Positions 18,453 to 27,989 of a stretch of 54,284 nt of DNA are shown here, piece by piece. The notes under the pieces were generated by a model. It searched no databases. It was given only the letters and a program-made list of their open reading frames with translations, and was not told the origin of the DNA. The stretch is from the NCBI GenBank assembly GCA_944381155.1, contig CALWKA010000009.1, forward strand, positions 1-54,284, given 5' to 3'. The first letter of the stretch is position 1. Every line of letters starts with the position of its first letter. The position numbers and the translations under genes are program-made. Origin of the DNA: an uncultured Clostridia bacterium. GTDB taxonomy: Bacteria > Bacillota > Clostridia > Christensenellales > UBA1242.

Positions 18453-20537
18453 ATGAAAGAGTTTAATTGCAAATTAGAAATTGGCGGAAAAGAAGTCGAA
18501 GTAGAATTGGGCAAATATTGTGGACAGGCAAATGGACATTGTATTTTGCGTTGTGGGGACACGGTGGTTATGGTGAATGCCACGATGTCAAAAGCACCTC
18601 GTCCTGGTATGGACTTTTTTCCACTCAATGTAGACTATGAAGAAAAAATGTATGCAGTGGGCAAAATCCCGGGCGGGTATAAAAAACGCGAGGGCAGACC
18701 TAGCGATCAGGCAATTTTGCGCAGTAGGCTGATAGACAGACCTTTGCGTCCGCTTTTCCCAAAGGGATTTTATAACGATGTTTCAATAATCGCTACACCA
18801 TTATCTGTAAATAATGACATTCCACCTGAACCATTGGCGATGCTAGGCAGTTCAATTGCATTGACCATTAGCGATATTCCGTTTGACGGGCCTACAGGTG
18901 CGGTGAAAGTGGGATGTGTGGACGGAAAATTTATCGTCAATCCTAGCGTGGAAGAATCTGAAAAGAGCGTGATTGATTTGACCGTCAGCGGTACGAAAGA
19001 AGCTATACTTATGGTGGAAGCAGGCGCAAAAGAAGTGAGCGAAGAATTGATGCTTGACGCTATTATGTTTGCGCACGAAGAAATCAAAAAACAAGTCAAA
19101 TTCCAAGAAGATTTGGCTAAAAAATTGAAAGTGGTGAAAACTGACAAAATTGAATTTGAAACGATTGACGAAAATATAGATAAAGATGTGCGCGCGTATG
19201 CGGACAAACGAATGGATGAGATTTTGGAAAACTTTGACCGTCATATTCGCGACGCAATGGAAGACGATTTGTTGCAAGATGTGGAAGAACATTTTAGCGA
19301 AAAATATCCAGACAAGCAAAAAGAATTTTCTCAAATTTTGTACAATATGAAAAAAGAGAAAGTTAGACACAAAATTTTGTATAAGGGCATCCGTCCAGAC
19401 GGAAGAAAGACAAACGAAATTCGCCCTATTTGGTGTGAAGTTGGCTTGCTTCCAAGAGTGCACGGTTCGGCAGTGTTTACGCGTGGCGAAACGCAAGTGC
19501 TCACGACTTGTACTTTGGGTATGATCAGCGAAGCGCAAGAGTTGGACGGCTTGGAAAACGAAGAATACAAAAGATATATGCACCAATACAATATGCCGGG
19601 CTATACCACAGGAGAAGCAAAACCTTTGCGCAGTCCTGGCAGGCGCGAGATAGGTCACGGTGCATTGGCAGAGCGCGCATTATTGGCAGTTTTGCCTAAC
19701 GAAGAAGAATTTCCGTATGCAATTAGGACGGTGAGCGATGTGTTGAGTTCGAATGGTTCAACTTCGCAAGCGTCTGTTTGTGGCAGTACGCTAGCCCTTA
19801 TGGATGCGGGCGTGCCAATCAAAGCGCCTGTGGCGGGCATCGCTATGGGGTTAATGAAAGATAAGGATAGCGACAAAGTGGCTGTTTTGACCGATATCCA
19901 AGGGCTTGAAGATTTCTTGGGAGATATGGATTTCAAAGTGGCAGGAACGCAAAAAGGTATCACCGCGATTCAGATGGATATCAAGATTCACGGCATTGAT
20001 AGGAAAATATTGACGACCGCGCTAGAGCAGGCAAGATTGGGAAGATTGGAAATATTGAAAATTATGGCAAAGACGATCAAAGCACCTAGAAAAGAATTGA
20101 GCAAATATGCTCCAAAGATCGTCACTTTCAAAATTGATCCAGACAAGATTAGGGAAGTCATTGGTTCGGGCGGTAAAGTGATCAATCAGATCATTGCAGA
20201 AACGGGCGTAAAGATTGACATTGAAGATGCGGGCGATGTGTTCGTTTCATCATCTGATAAAGAAATGATAGAAAAGGCAAAAGCGATGATCCTTGCAATC
20301 GCTACCGACTTTGAATTGAATTGCGAATATGATGGAGTGGTGGTCAGGACCACGCAGTTCGGCGCATTTGTAGAAGTCGCTCCAGGAAAAGAAGGTATGA
20401 TTCACATTTCAAAACTTGCTAAAGAACGCGTGGAAAAAGTGGAAGATGTGGTCAAAGTTGGCGACAAAGTGCGTGTCAAGACAATCAAAATTGACGAGCG
20501 CGGTAGAGTGGATATGAAGCTCATAGCGAAATTGTAA
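18453..20537 (+). CDS. pnp: Polyribonucleotide nucleotidyltransferase (PNPase)
   Basis: A 694-residue phosphorolytic 3'-5' exoribonuclease acting in mRNA decay. Two RNase PH-like domains are present: the first around residues 10-230 with FFPLNVDYEEKMYAVGKIPG, the second from about 310 with RPDGRKTNEIRPIWCEVGLLP and the catalytic segment DIQGLEDFLGDMDFKVAGT. A KH domain follows (IREVIGSGGKVINQIIAETG, about 570-590), then an S1 domain (YDGVVVRTTQFGAFVEVAPG to the end). Length is normal though the tail after S1 is short. AAAGGAG lies six bases before the ATG. It is the second half of the classic rpsO-pnp pair. Confidence 0.97.
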   Translation: MKEFNCKLEIGGKEVEVELGKYCGQANGHCILRCGDTVVMVNATMSKAPRPGMDFFPLNVDYEEKMYAVGKIPGGYKKREGRPSDQAILRSRLIDRPLRPLFPKGFYNDVSIIATPLSVNNDIPPEPLAMLGSSIALTISDIPFDGPTGAVKVGCVDGKFIVNPSVEESEKSVIDLTVSGTKEAILMVEAGAKEVSEELMLDAIMFAHEEIKKQVKFQEDLAKKLKVVKTDKIEFETIDENIDKDVRAYADKRMDEILENFDRHIRDAMEDDLLQDVEEHFSEKYPDKQKEFSQILYNMKKEKVRHKILYKGIRPDGRKTNEIRPIWCEVGLLPRVHGSAVFTRGETQVLTTCTLGMISEAQELDGLENEEYKRYMHQYNMPGYTTGEAKPLRSPGRREIGHGALAERALLAVLPNEEEFPYAIRTVSDVLSSNGSTSQASVCGSTLALMDAGVPIKAPVAGIAMGLMKDKDSDKVAVLTDIQGLEDFLGDMDFKVAGTQKGITAIQMDIKIHGIDRKILTTALEQARLGRLEILKIMAKTIKAPRKELSKYAPKIVTFKIDPDKIREVIGSGGKVINQIIAETGVKIDIEDAGDVFVSSSDKEMIEKAKAMILAIATDFELNCEYDGVVVRTTQFGAFVEVAPGKEGMIHISKLAKERVEKVEDVVKVGDKVRVKTIKIDERGRVDMKLIAKL

Positions 20538-20661
20538 AATCAAATTTTATAAAAATTAAATCTAAAGTTTTATTATTTGTAATAATATAAATTTTTAACT
20601 TTGGTACAATTTATTTCAAATGGTGTTATTTTAAAATATTTATATTGATATTAGGAGAATT

Positions 20662-21648
20662 ATGGAAAAATTTGAAGATATTCGAGTGCTTGAACCTATC
20701 ACGCATAACAAAGATAAAGTTTATACTACTCCACCTATTGAAAAGTTGGTTACTCTAGATTTTAATGAAAATACAAAATGGAATGATGATAAACTTCCTA
20801 AACAAATTCTAAAATATGGGAAAATTCCACCTTTCGATATATATGATTTGCACGCAATGGGCATAGATGGCACGGGCGTCAATGTGGCAATAATTGATCA
20901 ACCGCTTGCTCTCGCTCATCCCGAATATAAAGACAATGTGGTGAGCTATAAGACTTATGCACCACAAGGGCGCACGCTGCCAATAAGCAGTATGCACGGA
21001 CCCGGGGTGGCAAGTTTATTGGTTGGAAAGCAAATTGGCACAGCACCAAAAGCAAAATTGCACTATTATGCTGTTCCGTCTTGGTTGAGAGATAGTATAT
21101 ACCCAGCACGCGCATTGGAAGATATTGTTGAACAAAATAAAAAATTGCCGGATGAAGAAAAAATTAAGTTTGTTTCTGTCTCTGCTTGCCATTCGGGAAA
21201 AGCCAGCGTGTTTAAAAACTCAAAATATTGGGACGAGGCAATGGAAAAAGCTAAAAAAGCGGGTATTTTGGTGCTGGAAGTCACTGCTGAAAATGGATTT
21301 ATCAGTCCGGGTTATATTGATTATATGGATAAATCTTTCAAGTATGGTTATCCAAATGCACATAAAGATAGGAATAAAGACAATGTTTATATTCCAAATT
21401 CTTTGCGAACAGTGGCAGAATGTTATGATAATAAAAATTTTTCCTATACATATTGGGGTGTGGGCGGAGTGAGTTGGGCAATACCCTATGCGACAGGTGT
21501 GCTATGCTTGGGTCAGCAAGTGAACCCTAATCTGTCGGCAGTAAGACTTAAACAAATTTTTATTGAAACGGCGAAAAAGAATGACAATATTGTGGCACCT
21601 AAAACTTTCATTGAAGAAGTAAAAAAAAACGCTAGAAATAAATGCTAA
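20662..21648 (+). CDS. Subtilisin-like serine protease (S8) without a signal peptide
   Basis: 328 residues. All three S8 catalytic motifs are visible: Asp in GVNVAIIDQPL (about residue 78), His in SSMHGPGVASLLVG (about 113) and Ser in GVSWAIPYATGVLCL (about 273). The oxyanion-hole Asn may be in EVTAENGF, which departs from the usual SAGN. There is no signal peptide, pro-domain or membrane segment; the 60-residue N-terminal part (VLEPITHNKDKVYTTPPI) is polar. It should therefore act in the cytoplasm or mother cell, like intracellular subtilisins. AGGAG precedes the ATG. It lies between pnp and ylxY, usually close neighbours. Its substrate is unknown. Confidence 0.82.
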   Translation: MEKFEDIRVLEPITHNKDKVYTTPPIEKLVTLDFNENTKWNDDKLPKQILKYGKIPPFDIYDLHAMGIDGTGVNVAIIDQPLALAHPEYKDNVVSYKTYAPQGRTLPISSMHGPGVASLLVGKQIGTAPKAKLHYYAVPSWLRDSIYPARALEDIVEQNKKLPDEEKIKFVSVSACHSGKASVFKNSKYWDEAMEKAKKAGILVLEVTAENGFISPGYIDYMDKSFKYGYPNAHKDRNKDNVYIPNSLRTVAECYDNKNFSYTYWGVGGVSWAIPYATGVLCLGQQVNPNLSAVRLKQIFIETAKKNDNIVAPKTFIEEVKKNARNKC

Positions 21649-21708
21649 CGAAGAAGATATATATACACCATAAAGGGAAAACAAAATTTAACCTATTTGT
21701 TTGAAATT

Positions 21709-21798
21709 AAAAAAAGAACACTAGTTTGCAATGAAGTGTATTCCAAAAGTTAGATACTTTTTGGGTGTAACTCACTTTGCGATAGTGTTCCTTTTTTT
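21709..21798. repeat. 90-base imperfect hairpin, MITE-like or long terminator
   Basis: gaacacta (21716-21723) pairs with tagtgttc near 21783-21790, and pairing continues inward imperfectly (ttgcaatgaagtg with cactttgcga) to ccaaaag/ctttttgg. Flanking A and T runs extend it. The core resembles two inverted IS ends (tgaagtgtattccaaaagtt and, reversed, tgagttacacccaaaaagta) joined head to head without a transposase. It may also terminate the protease transcript. Confidence 0.5.
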
Positions 21799-22109
21799 CG
21801 TCAAGTTTAAAACAGTGCAACCTTATTTCATATTATTTTAGACTTGTATGAAAATGAATTTTGATATCTAATTATTCATATTAGTTGCAACTATAATATT
21901 TTATATTTTTGCCATTTCGAAAGGTTTTGATTGTTTGCAAAATCACATCATTTTTAATTAAAATTTAATAGTTATATTCAGATTTTCAATATATCTTTTG
22001 TAAAATTTGTACAAATTATTTATTTTGTTTTTATGAAAACGAGATGGTATTTAGTTGGTCGCCAACGATTCTTTCTTTGAAAATTTATAAATTTAATATT
22101 AATTTGATA
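21799..22109. other. AT-rich intergenic stretch
   Basis: 310 bases between the hairpin element and the end of the minus-strand helical-repeat gene. No gene, repeat or clear terminator is seen. Confidence 0.45.
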
Positions 22110-23144
22110 TTAAAAAGTTATTCCGCTGTCATCCAAGTGTTTGGGCGTGTTGTATGCGAATTTAGTCAAGTATTCTTTCAATGTAGGATAATCTGATAAA
22201 TAATCAGACAAATTGTTTAATACATCCTGTTTTGAACGGCAAGTGCCAAATATTTGTTTGGGAGGATATTTATCAAAAAAACTATTTTTTAGTCTTGTGA
22301 TTACTTCTGGGCATTTAATAATGGCTAGACCAATTTGAGAAGGGGAATTGTCTGCTATTAATTTAATTTCGTCACCTGACATATATTTTAAGGTTTTTGG
22401 AGATTTTGTAAGAAGCAATTTATAATTTCTCATATTGTTTACCATAGCACTAAAACTAGGGCACTCTTTGAACACTTTGTACATTTCAGGTTTCTTTGAT
22501 AGTGCATAAAATATATCATCAATGTCGGTCATACTTTTGATATAATCAGGAAAAAACTTTATATATTTTCGTTTGAAAGATTCGTTTGAAAATAGGTGGT
22601 TTTCTTCCAATCTTTTTTGCAAAACTTGAAGTTGATTCTTGTTCAATGCGTCCAAGCGCAATGTCTTGCTTCCTTTGGTGAATATGGACACAGGTGAGTG
22701 CATTATAAATTCAGGATTTTGAAGCGAGATATTGTAAAAAATATCTGCATAAGAAATGGAATATAGTGGATATGATTGCTTTACAAGCTCATCGTATTCG
22801 TCGTGCAAGACTTTTAATTTTTCAATTTCTGACATAAAATGAGCAATTGACGCTTCTGCCGAATGAGTCTTTGAATATTCCAGAATTTCATTTATCAAGC
22901 GTTCTCTTTCCGCCTCAACTATCGGTTTCAATTCTTCGCGCCTTGCTTCTGACTGTTCCTTGGTTTCTTTTGATGTTTTTCTGCGCTCTTGAAGCACTGG
23001 ATCTTTTGCTATACGCTCGTTAGTTTCTCTTGTGCGTTCAATGCGAGCGTGGTATCTCTCTTCTCGTATGATGGCGCCCATTCCGCGATCAGGATAGATT
23101 TCTCTTGCGGTTGGTAATCGGCGTCCGTTAGGTGTTTTTTTCAT
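22110..23144 (-). CDS. Unknown protein: charged N-terminal coil and helical repeats
   Basis: 344 residues; the ATG at 23144 is chosen because AAAGGAG lies seven bases upstream, although the frame is open further back. I do not recognise the family. Residues 1-110 are highly charged and probably coiled coil (REERYHARIERTRETNERIA). From about 120 to the end, helix pairs repeat with a Pro-led turn: NPEFIMHSP, KPEMYKVFKECPSFS, SPKTLKYMS, NSPSQIGLAIIKCPEVI and YPTLKEYL, about 30-45 residues apart. This suggests an alpha-solenoid used for protein binding. There is no signal peptide, membrane segment or catalytic motif. It has its own promoter and stands opposite to the surrounding backbone genes, so it looks like an insertion. 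Confidence 0.7.
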   Translation of the reverse strand: MKKTPNGRRLPTAREIYPDRGMGAIIREERYHARIERTRETNERIAKDPVLQERRKTSKETKEQSEARREELKPIVEAERERLINEILEYSKTHSAEASIAHFMSEIEKLKVLHDEYDELVKQSYPLYSISYADIFYNISLQNPEFIMHSPVSIFTKGSKTLRLDALNKNQLQVLQKRLEENHLFSNESFKRKYIKFFPDYIKSMTDIDDIFYALSKKPEMYKVFKECPSFSAMVNNMRNYKLLLTKSPKTLKYMSGDEIKLIADNSPSQIGLAIIKCPEVITRLKNSFFDKYPPKQIFGTCRSKQDVLNNLSDYLSDYPTLKEYLTKFAYNTPKHLDDSGITF

Positions 23145-23164
23145 AATGTTCTCCTTTATTAGTA

Positions 23165-23193
23165 AGTGTATCACTCGCGGGCAATATTGTCAA
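23165..23193 (-). promoter_or_regulatory. Sigma-A promoter of the helical-repeat gene
   Basis: On the minus strand TTGACA (23188-23193) and TACACT (23165-23170) are 17 bp apart, about 20 bases before the chosen start. Confidence 0.75.
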
Positions 23194-23402
23194 TAGTAAA
23201 TTTAAGATTGAAATAGTTTTATCTAAAAATTTTAAACATATTATGTAAATAAAAGTATAAAAGTTTATTAAAAAATTTTATATCTATATATAGATAGATT
23301 GTAATAGAGTATAAAATTGGATAGAGCAAAACAATCTAACGGATATTGCGTAAACGGGCAAAATTTAATCATAGAATTTTCATTTTTATAATAGAATATC
23401 GT

Positions 23403-24092
23403 ATGAAAAAAAGTTTGGTCATCGCAAATATTATAATTGTTGCTATGTTCATAGCGCTCATTGGACTATCTTTTAGCAATTCGCTCGCTATCAGAACGAG
23501 CGCGGACAGCAGGGTGATATATCAAGGGGATAGTTCGAAAAACAATGTGTCGTTTATGATAAATGTATATCAGGGCAACGAGTATATCAGTCAAATATTA
23601 GACATTTTGGATATCTATCAAGTGAAAACTACATTTTTCGTTGGTGGATCGTGGGCGGTGAAAAATTTAGACTTGGTGAAAGAAATTTATGCGCGCGGTC
23701 ACGAGCTGGGCAATCACGGATTTTATCATAAAGATCAGGACAATTTAGATTTCGATGCCAATTGTCAGGAAATTGAACTTTGCCATAAAGTCATTAGCGA
23801 GAATTTGGGGATTAATATGTCTTTGTTTGCACCGCCCAGCGGAGCATACAACATCACAACTGTGGATGCCGCGGTGAGCTTGAATTATTCCACAATTATG
23901 TGGACAAGGGATACAATAGATTGGCGCGATCAGGATAGCGATTTGATTTTCAACCGCGCGATTAAGGATCTATCTAATGGTGATTTAGTTTTGATGCACC
24001 CGACTCAAAAGACCGTGCAAGCTTTGCCCGACATTTTAAAATATGCAAAGGAGAACGGCTTCAATCCCACCACTGTATCAAATTGTCTATAA
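23403..24092 (+). CDS. ylxY: YlxY-family (PdaB-like) NodB-fold protein, probably not a normal deacetylase
   Basis: 229 residues from the ATG at 23403 with an N-terminal signal anchor (residues 4-25), so the domain faces outward. The NodB fold is recognisable: motif 1 as MINVYQGNEYISQILDIL, motif 2 as GHELGNHGFYH, motif 3 as FAPPSGAYN, motif 4 as RDTIDWRDQ and motif 5 as LMHPT. Motif 1 lacks the FDDG Asp pair that binds metal and general base in CE4 enzymes. The form NVxWGNEYI is typical of the sporulation-linked YlxY group, which lies near pnp in Bacillus as here. No ribosome site is present; TATAAT (23387-23392) is ten bases before the ATG, giving a very short or absent leader. Confidence 0.8.
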   Translation: MKKSLVIANIIIVAMFIALIGLSFSNSLAIRTSADSRVIYQGDSSKNNVSFMINVYQGNEYISQILDILDIYQVKTTFFVGGSWAVKNLDLVKEIYARGHELGNHGFYHKDQDNLDFDANCQEIELCHKVISENLGINMSLFAPPSGAYNITTVDAAVSLNYSTIMWTRDTIDWRDQDSDLIFNRAIKDLSNGDLVLMHPTQKTVQALPDILKYAKENGFNPTTVSNCL

Positions 24093-24195
24093 TGGAAATT
24101 ATTATATAAGGTCATCTTGATTGATTATTGCGTATATTCAAAAATTTGTTTGTGTTTTTTGAAAAATATAGTTATAATCATAACAAGGATGTGTT

Positions 24196-27100
24196 ATGGC
24201 AATTTATAAATCATCGTTTAATAAAAAACCAGAAAAGAAAGAGAAAGAAAAAAAACCTGCAAAAGAGCAAGAATACAAAATCAAAACTTCAAAACAAAAA
24301 AAGAAAATCAATGTTCCGCTCGTTTGCTTGATCGTTTTTTCCGTCATCTTTTTGGTATGTATATTGCCATCAAATTTTATCAAAAATTTCCTTTTGGGCG
24401 TGTTTGGATTGCTCGTTTATCCTGTTTGCGTGCTTGCCATTGTGATGTCCGCATTTTTGATGAAAAAGAGAAGTTTGGTAGTTAAAACTAAATATATGGT
24501 ATACCTTTCAATATCATTATTTATCGTTTGGTTCATCTTTCATCTGATTTTGACTTCGCGCTTGCCTATGGATAGTTATGGCACATTTTTGGCAGAAACT
24601 TATAGAGCAAAGACTACCGCAGGGGGATTGATATTTAGTTTGTTGTCCTACCCTGTGGTGAAATTGCTCACAACGGTTGGGGCGTACATTTTCAGCGCAA
24701 TCGCACTTGCAATTTTTGTGGGATTAATCATCGACTATATTATGCTTGACAAAAATCAAGCGAAGAAAGAAAAGAAAAGCCGATTCGATTTTTCAAACAT
24801 TGAAGATTTTGATTTGGCAGTAGAAAAGCCCGCTATTTCAAAAGAAGAACAGGCAAAGAAAATCGCAAAACAAAAGTTGGGATTAGAAAAGGGTGAGAGC
24901 ACGATCATTTCTAGCAGTATGCCAAACCTTAATCTCAACAATAGGCAGGTTGAATCGCGTCCGATTTCAAAACGCGAATATATTTTGACACCATTAGAGC
25001 CGGTCATTCCGCCAGAGAATACGGACGATCTGTTTTTGGACAATTCTACAGGTTATTATAATAGCAAAAAATTGAATAAACCGCAGGAAAACAATTTTGA
25101 TAGCGCCTTAAATTCAAAGGGCGGAAACACGATTAATCAAAATCAATCGAATACATTTGCTAGCACGAATAATGTTGTTAAAAATACTAATGTTTCGGGC
25201 GAAAATGTTGCTCTTTCCAATGCAAACACGACTGATAAACTAAAAACAGCGAATCAATCTAATTATGAATCAATTAATGCAAACTTGCGCGATGAGAGAT
25301 CGTCCGATGCGGGCAGTGCACTAGAAGGCGAAACGACTCAAAGCACGCAAACACAAATTGAAAACGCTTATGAAATTTCTTCAAATAAAAAATTGGACAG
25401 CATAGATTCTGCCTCTTATCGTGAGGAGATAAAACCTGACAAATCGTTTGCAGACAGTGCGGACAATAAGTCAATTATGCAAGAATTGGACGAAAAAGAC
25501 GAAGATGACAATTTGTTTGAAGATCTCGACACGGACGATTATAGCGACATTATACTTGACAATAGCAAAAATTATGACGAAACGAAAGAGTATAAAGAAT
25601 TAAATAATTCGCAAGCAGAAGAAAAAACGGACAAACTTGATTATTCCAATCTTGAAAATATGAATGAAAATTTTGTGGGCAAGACGCAAAGCGTGGAAGA
25701 AGTTAACGCTGATTTAACAAACGCGGAATACAAAGACGAATATTCGTTGAAGCAGGAGACCAATTTGGGTAGCACGGTGGATAGCGAAGTGGTGCGTCCG
25801 AGCGTGGATATCTCTAGATTCCATTTGCCTAGTATCAAAAAACCTATTGAAAAGCCAGAACAGGTGAAAATGGAAATTGAAAAACCAAAGCAAGAGATTC
25901 CGCCTTATGTTGCTCCGCCGGTGTATTTGTTGAATTATGTAGAGAACCCTAGCAGAATTTCGGATGAAGAATTGCAAGACAACATCGACCGCTTGGAGCA
26001 AGTTTTGGAAGACTTCAAAGTGCCAGCAAAAGTCAATAATGTGCAAGTTGGCCCTGCGGTGACCAGATATGAGCTGACTATGCCTAGGGGAATATCTGTC
26101 AATAAAATTGCGCAGAGGGCAGACGATATTGCTATGACATTGGCATCCAACGGATCAATTCGCGTGGAAGCACCAATACCGGGGAAAAATTCGGTAGGAA
26201 TAGAAGTGCCAAACAATCAAATCAGTTCGGTCAGCCTTCGTGAATTGGTGGATAGCAACGAATTTAGAGTGCGCGGAAATCCACTATCCTTTGTGCTGGG
26301 AAAAGACATCAATGGCAATATAATTTTCTGCAATCTAGATAAAATGCCACACTTGCTCGTTGCGGGTAGCACGGGTAGCGGAAAGTCAGTTTGTCTAAAT
26401 TCTATGCTTTTGAGTATGTGCTATAAAGCAGGCCCGCAAGATTTGAGATTGATTTTGATAGATCCAAAAATGGTGGAATTTTCTACCTATAACGGACTTC
26501 CACATCTGTTGATACCGGAAGTGATCACCAATAAGGAAATGACGATCAATGCGCTAGATTGGGCAATAAAAGAGATGGAGAGAAGATATGCACTGTTTGC
26601 AAAAAATCATGTGGTGAATATCAACGAGTTCAACAAGAGTGAGCAGGTTAAATTAAAGAAAGTGGACAAACTGCCATTTATAGTGATCGTCGTGGATGAG
26701 TTGGCGGATCTAATGTTGGAAGCAAAGCGTGAAATTGAAGATCGCATTGCTAAATTGGCGGCAAAAGCGCGCGCAGCGGGTATCCACCTTGTGCTTGCTA
26801 CACAGCGTCCGAGCGTGGATGTGATCACCGGTACGGTGAAAGCAAATCTTCCTAGCCGTATTGCGTTCGCGTTGACAAATTATATGGATAGCAAAACGGT
26901 GCTAGATGGTGGCGGAGCAGAAAAATTGCTCGGCAAAGGGGATATGCTTTTCAAACCACAAGACAAGCCAGAACCTAGGCGTGTTCAGGGCGCGTTCGTG
27001 TCAAATGCTGAAATTAGCAAAGTGGTGGAATATATCAAACAAAATAACAAACCTGTCTATGATGACGACACCAGCAAAGCAATTAAAAATCCATATCAAG

Positions 27101-27369
27101 AAAAAGATCATTCAGCTGACGGAGTGTCTGTGCGCGATCAAGAATTTGATCCGGTGTTGAAAGAAGCGTTGCGAATGTTTATTCAAACTAAACAAGCGAG
27201 CGGAAGTATGATATCACGCAGGTATTCAGTCGGATTCAATCGCGCGGGTAGAATTATGGACCAAATGGAACGCGCCGGCTTTATTGGTCCGCAAGAGGGT
27301 AGCAAGCCTAGACAAGTGCTGATCACAATGGACGAATACAATGCAATATTTGGGGAAGACGAAAATTAG
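24196..27369 (+). CDS. ftsK: DNA translocase FtsK/SpoIIIE
   Basis: 1,057 residues. It pumps chromosomal DNA through the closing septum, and into the forespore in spore formers. A basic N-terminus precedes four membrane segments (about 35-190), then an unusually long acidic and Asn-rich linker (about 200-560). The motor follows: alpha/beta domain with VGPAVTRYELTMP, Walker A AGSTGSGKSVCLN (Lys730), Walker B IVVVDELADLML and ATQRPSVDVITG. The C-terminal gamma winged helix, MISRRYSVGFNRAGRIMDQM, should read polarity sequences. The linker of about 350 residues is much longer than in SpoIIIE (787 residues in total). AAGGATG precedes the ATG. It lies between ylxY and pgsA, as in Bacillus. Confidence 0.95.
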   Translation: MAIYKSSFNKKPEKKEKEKKPAKEQEYKIKTSKQKKKINVPLVCLIVFSVIFLVCILPSNFIKNFLLGVFGLLVYPVCVLAIVMSAFLMKKRSLVVKTKYMVYLSISLFIVWFIFHLILTSRLPMDSYGTFLAETYRAKTTAGGLIFSLLSYPVVKLLTTVGAYIFSAIALAIFVGLIIDYIMLDKNQAKKEKKSRFDFSNIEDFDLAVEKPAISKEEQAKKIAKQKLGLEKGESTIISSSMPNLNLNNRQVESRPISKREYILTPLEPVIPPENTDDLFLDNSTGYYNSKKLNKPQENNFDSALNSKGGNTINQNQSNTFASTNNVVKNTNVSGENVALSNANTTDKLKTANQSNYESINANLRDERSSDAGSALEGETTQSTQTQIENAYEISSNKKLDSIDSASYREEIKPDKSFADSADNKSIMQELDEKDEDDNLFEDLDTDDYSDIILDNSKNYDETKEYKELNNSQAEEKTDKLDYSNLENMNENFVGKTQSVEEVNADLTNAEYKDEYSLKQETNLGSTVDSEVVRPSVDISRFHLPSIKKPIEKPEQVKMEIEKPKQEIPPYVAPPVYLLNYVENPSRISDEELQDNIDRLEQVLEDFKVPAKVNNVQVGPAVTRYELTMPRGISVNKIAQRADDIAMTLASNGSIRVEAPIPGKNSVGIEVPNNQISSVSLRELVDSNEFRVRGNPLSFVLGKDINGNIIFCNLDKMPHLLVAGSTGSGKSVCLNSMLLSMCYKAGPQDLRLILIDPKMVEFSTYNGLPHLLIPEVITNKEMTINALDWAIKEMERRYALFAKNHVVNINEFNKSEQVKLKKVDKLPFIVIVVDELADLMLEAKREIEDRIAKLAAKARAAGIHLVLATQRPSVDVITGTVKANLPSRIAFALTNYMDSKTVLDGGGAEKLLGKGDMLFKPQDKPEPRRVQGAFVSNAEISKVVEYIKQNNKPVYDDDTSKAIKNPYQEKDHSADGVSVRDQEFDPVLKEALRMFIQTKQASGSMISRRYSVGFNRAGRIMDQMERAGFIGPQEGSKPRQVLITMDEYNAIFGEDEN

Positions 27370-27748
27370 TTTTCAATCTGATTTATTAAACCAATTTTAA
27401 ATAACAATATCAAACTAGCTTTGATTTACAACAACTGTTTTAATACAAAGTATTATTTATATAAGACAATAAATTAACAATGTCAACATTCTATAAATTA
27501 ATTATAGATATTAAAACATATTCATCAAAAAATATTAAAACAAGTTAAAATTTTAATAAATCAAAATCGACAAACCTAATTGATTTTCTTTAAAATATAA
27601 AACGCATAAAAAAATAATAAATAGACTCAATTTTCAAATTGGACTAGCAATTGTTTTATCTTTATTCTAGACATTTGCCCTGATTTCTAACCTTAATTTT
27701 TGATAGAAAAATTAAAATTATCATATTATTAAACATTTATAAAAATAT
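27370..27748. other. AT-rich intergenic stretch after ftsK
   Basis: About 380 bases. A hairpin ttaattttt/aaaaattaa near 27693-27715 has no T run after it. No gene is seen. Confidence 0.45.
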
Positions 27749-27775
27749 AAAAACACCTGAAATCAGGTGTTTTTT
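27749..27775 (-). terminator. Bidirectional terminator next to the tRNA-Leu locus
   Basis: aaacacctg pairs with caggtgttt around a 4-base loop, with T runs on both strands. It probably ends minus-strand tRNA-Leu transcription and could also stop ftsK readthrough. Confidence 0.8.
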
Positions 27776-27780
27776 GTTAT

Positions 27781-27846
27781 TGGTGCGGATAACAGGATTT
27801 GAACCTGCAAGGTGTTACCCACAAGATCCTTGTCTTGCGCGTCTGC
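27781..27846 (-). pseudogene. Truncated tRNA-Leu copy lacking its 5' end
   Basis: 66 bases identical to the 3' part of the intact tRNA-Leu at 27990-28074 (CCA end, T arm, variable arm, anticodon arm), except for a single missing base in the anticodon loop, leaving six loop bases. Identity stops abruptly within the D arm (gtctgc). It cannot be a functional tRNA. Confidence 0.85.
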
Positions 27847-27989
27847 GCGTCGCAAGCTTCATTTTATTTCACTTTTTGCTTGAGTGCAAAAAGTTTTAGT
27901 TTTATTCGCTTGCTCCTTTTCCCCGAAAACATAGTCAATTTTCGGGGACCCCTACTAGCGAAATTGTCATCCGCTATCAATATTTATGC
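27847..27989. other. Structured 143-base spacer between tRNA-Leu copies
   Basis: Three perfect stems are present: actttttgc/gcaaaaagt (27871-27894), gcaagc/gcttgc enclosing it (27852-27913) and ccccgaaaa/ttttcgggg (27921-27947). Near its right end gcgaaattgtcatccgct (27958-27975) recalls the 5' end of the tRNA with its inner nine bases inverted. No reading frame of interest. Confidence 0.6.

Noticed and set aside
18852..19658. Long antisense frame (268 residues) inside pnp
   Set aside because: Composition (Phe- and His-rich) is typical of a shadow of a real gene, and pnp is unmistakable on the plus strand.
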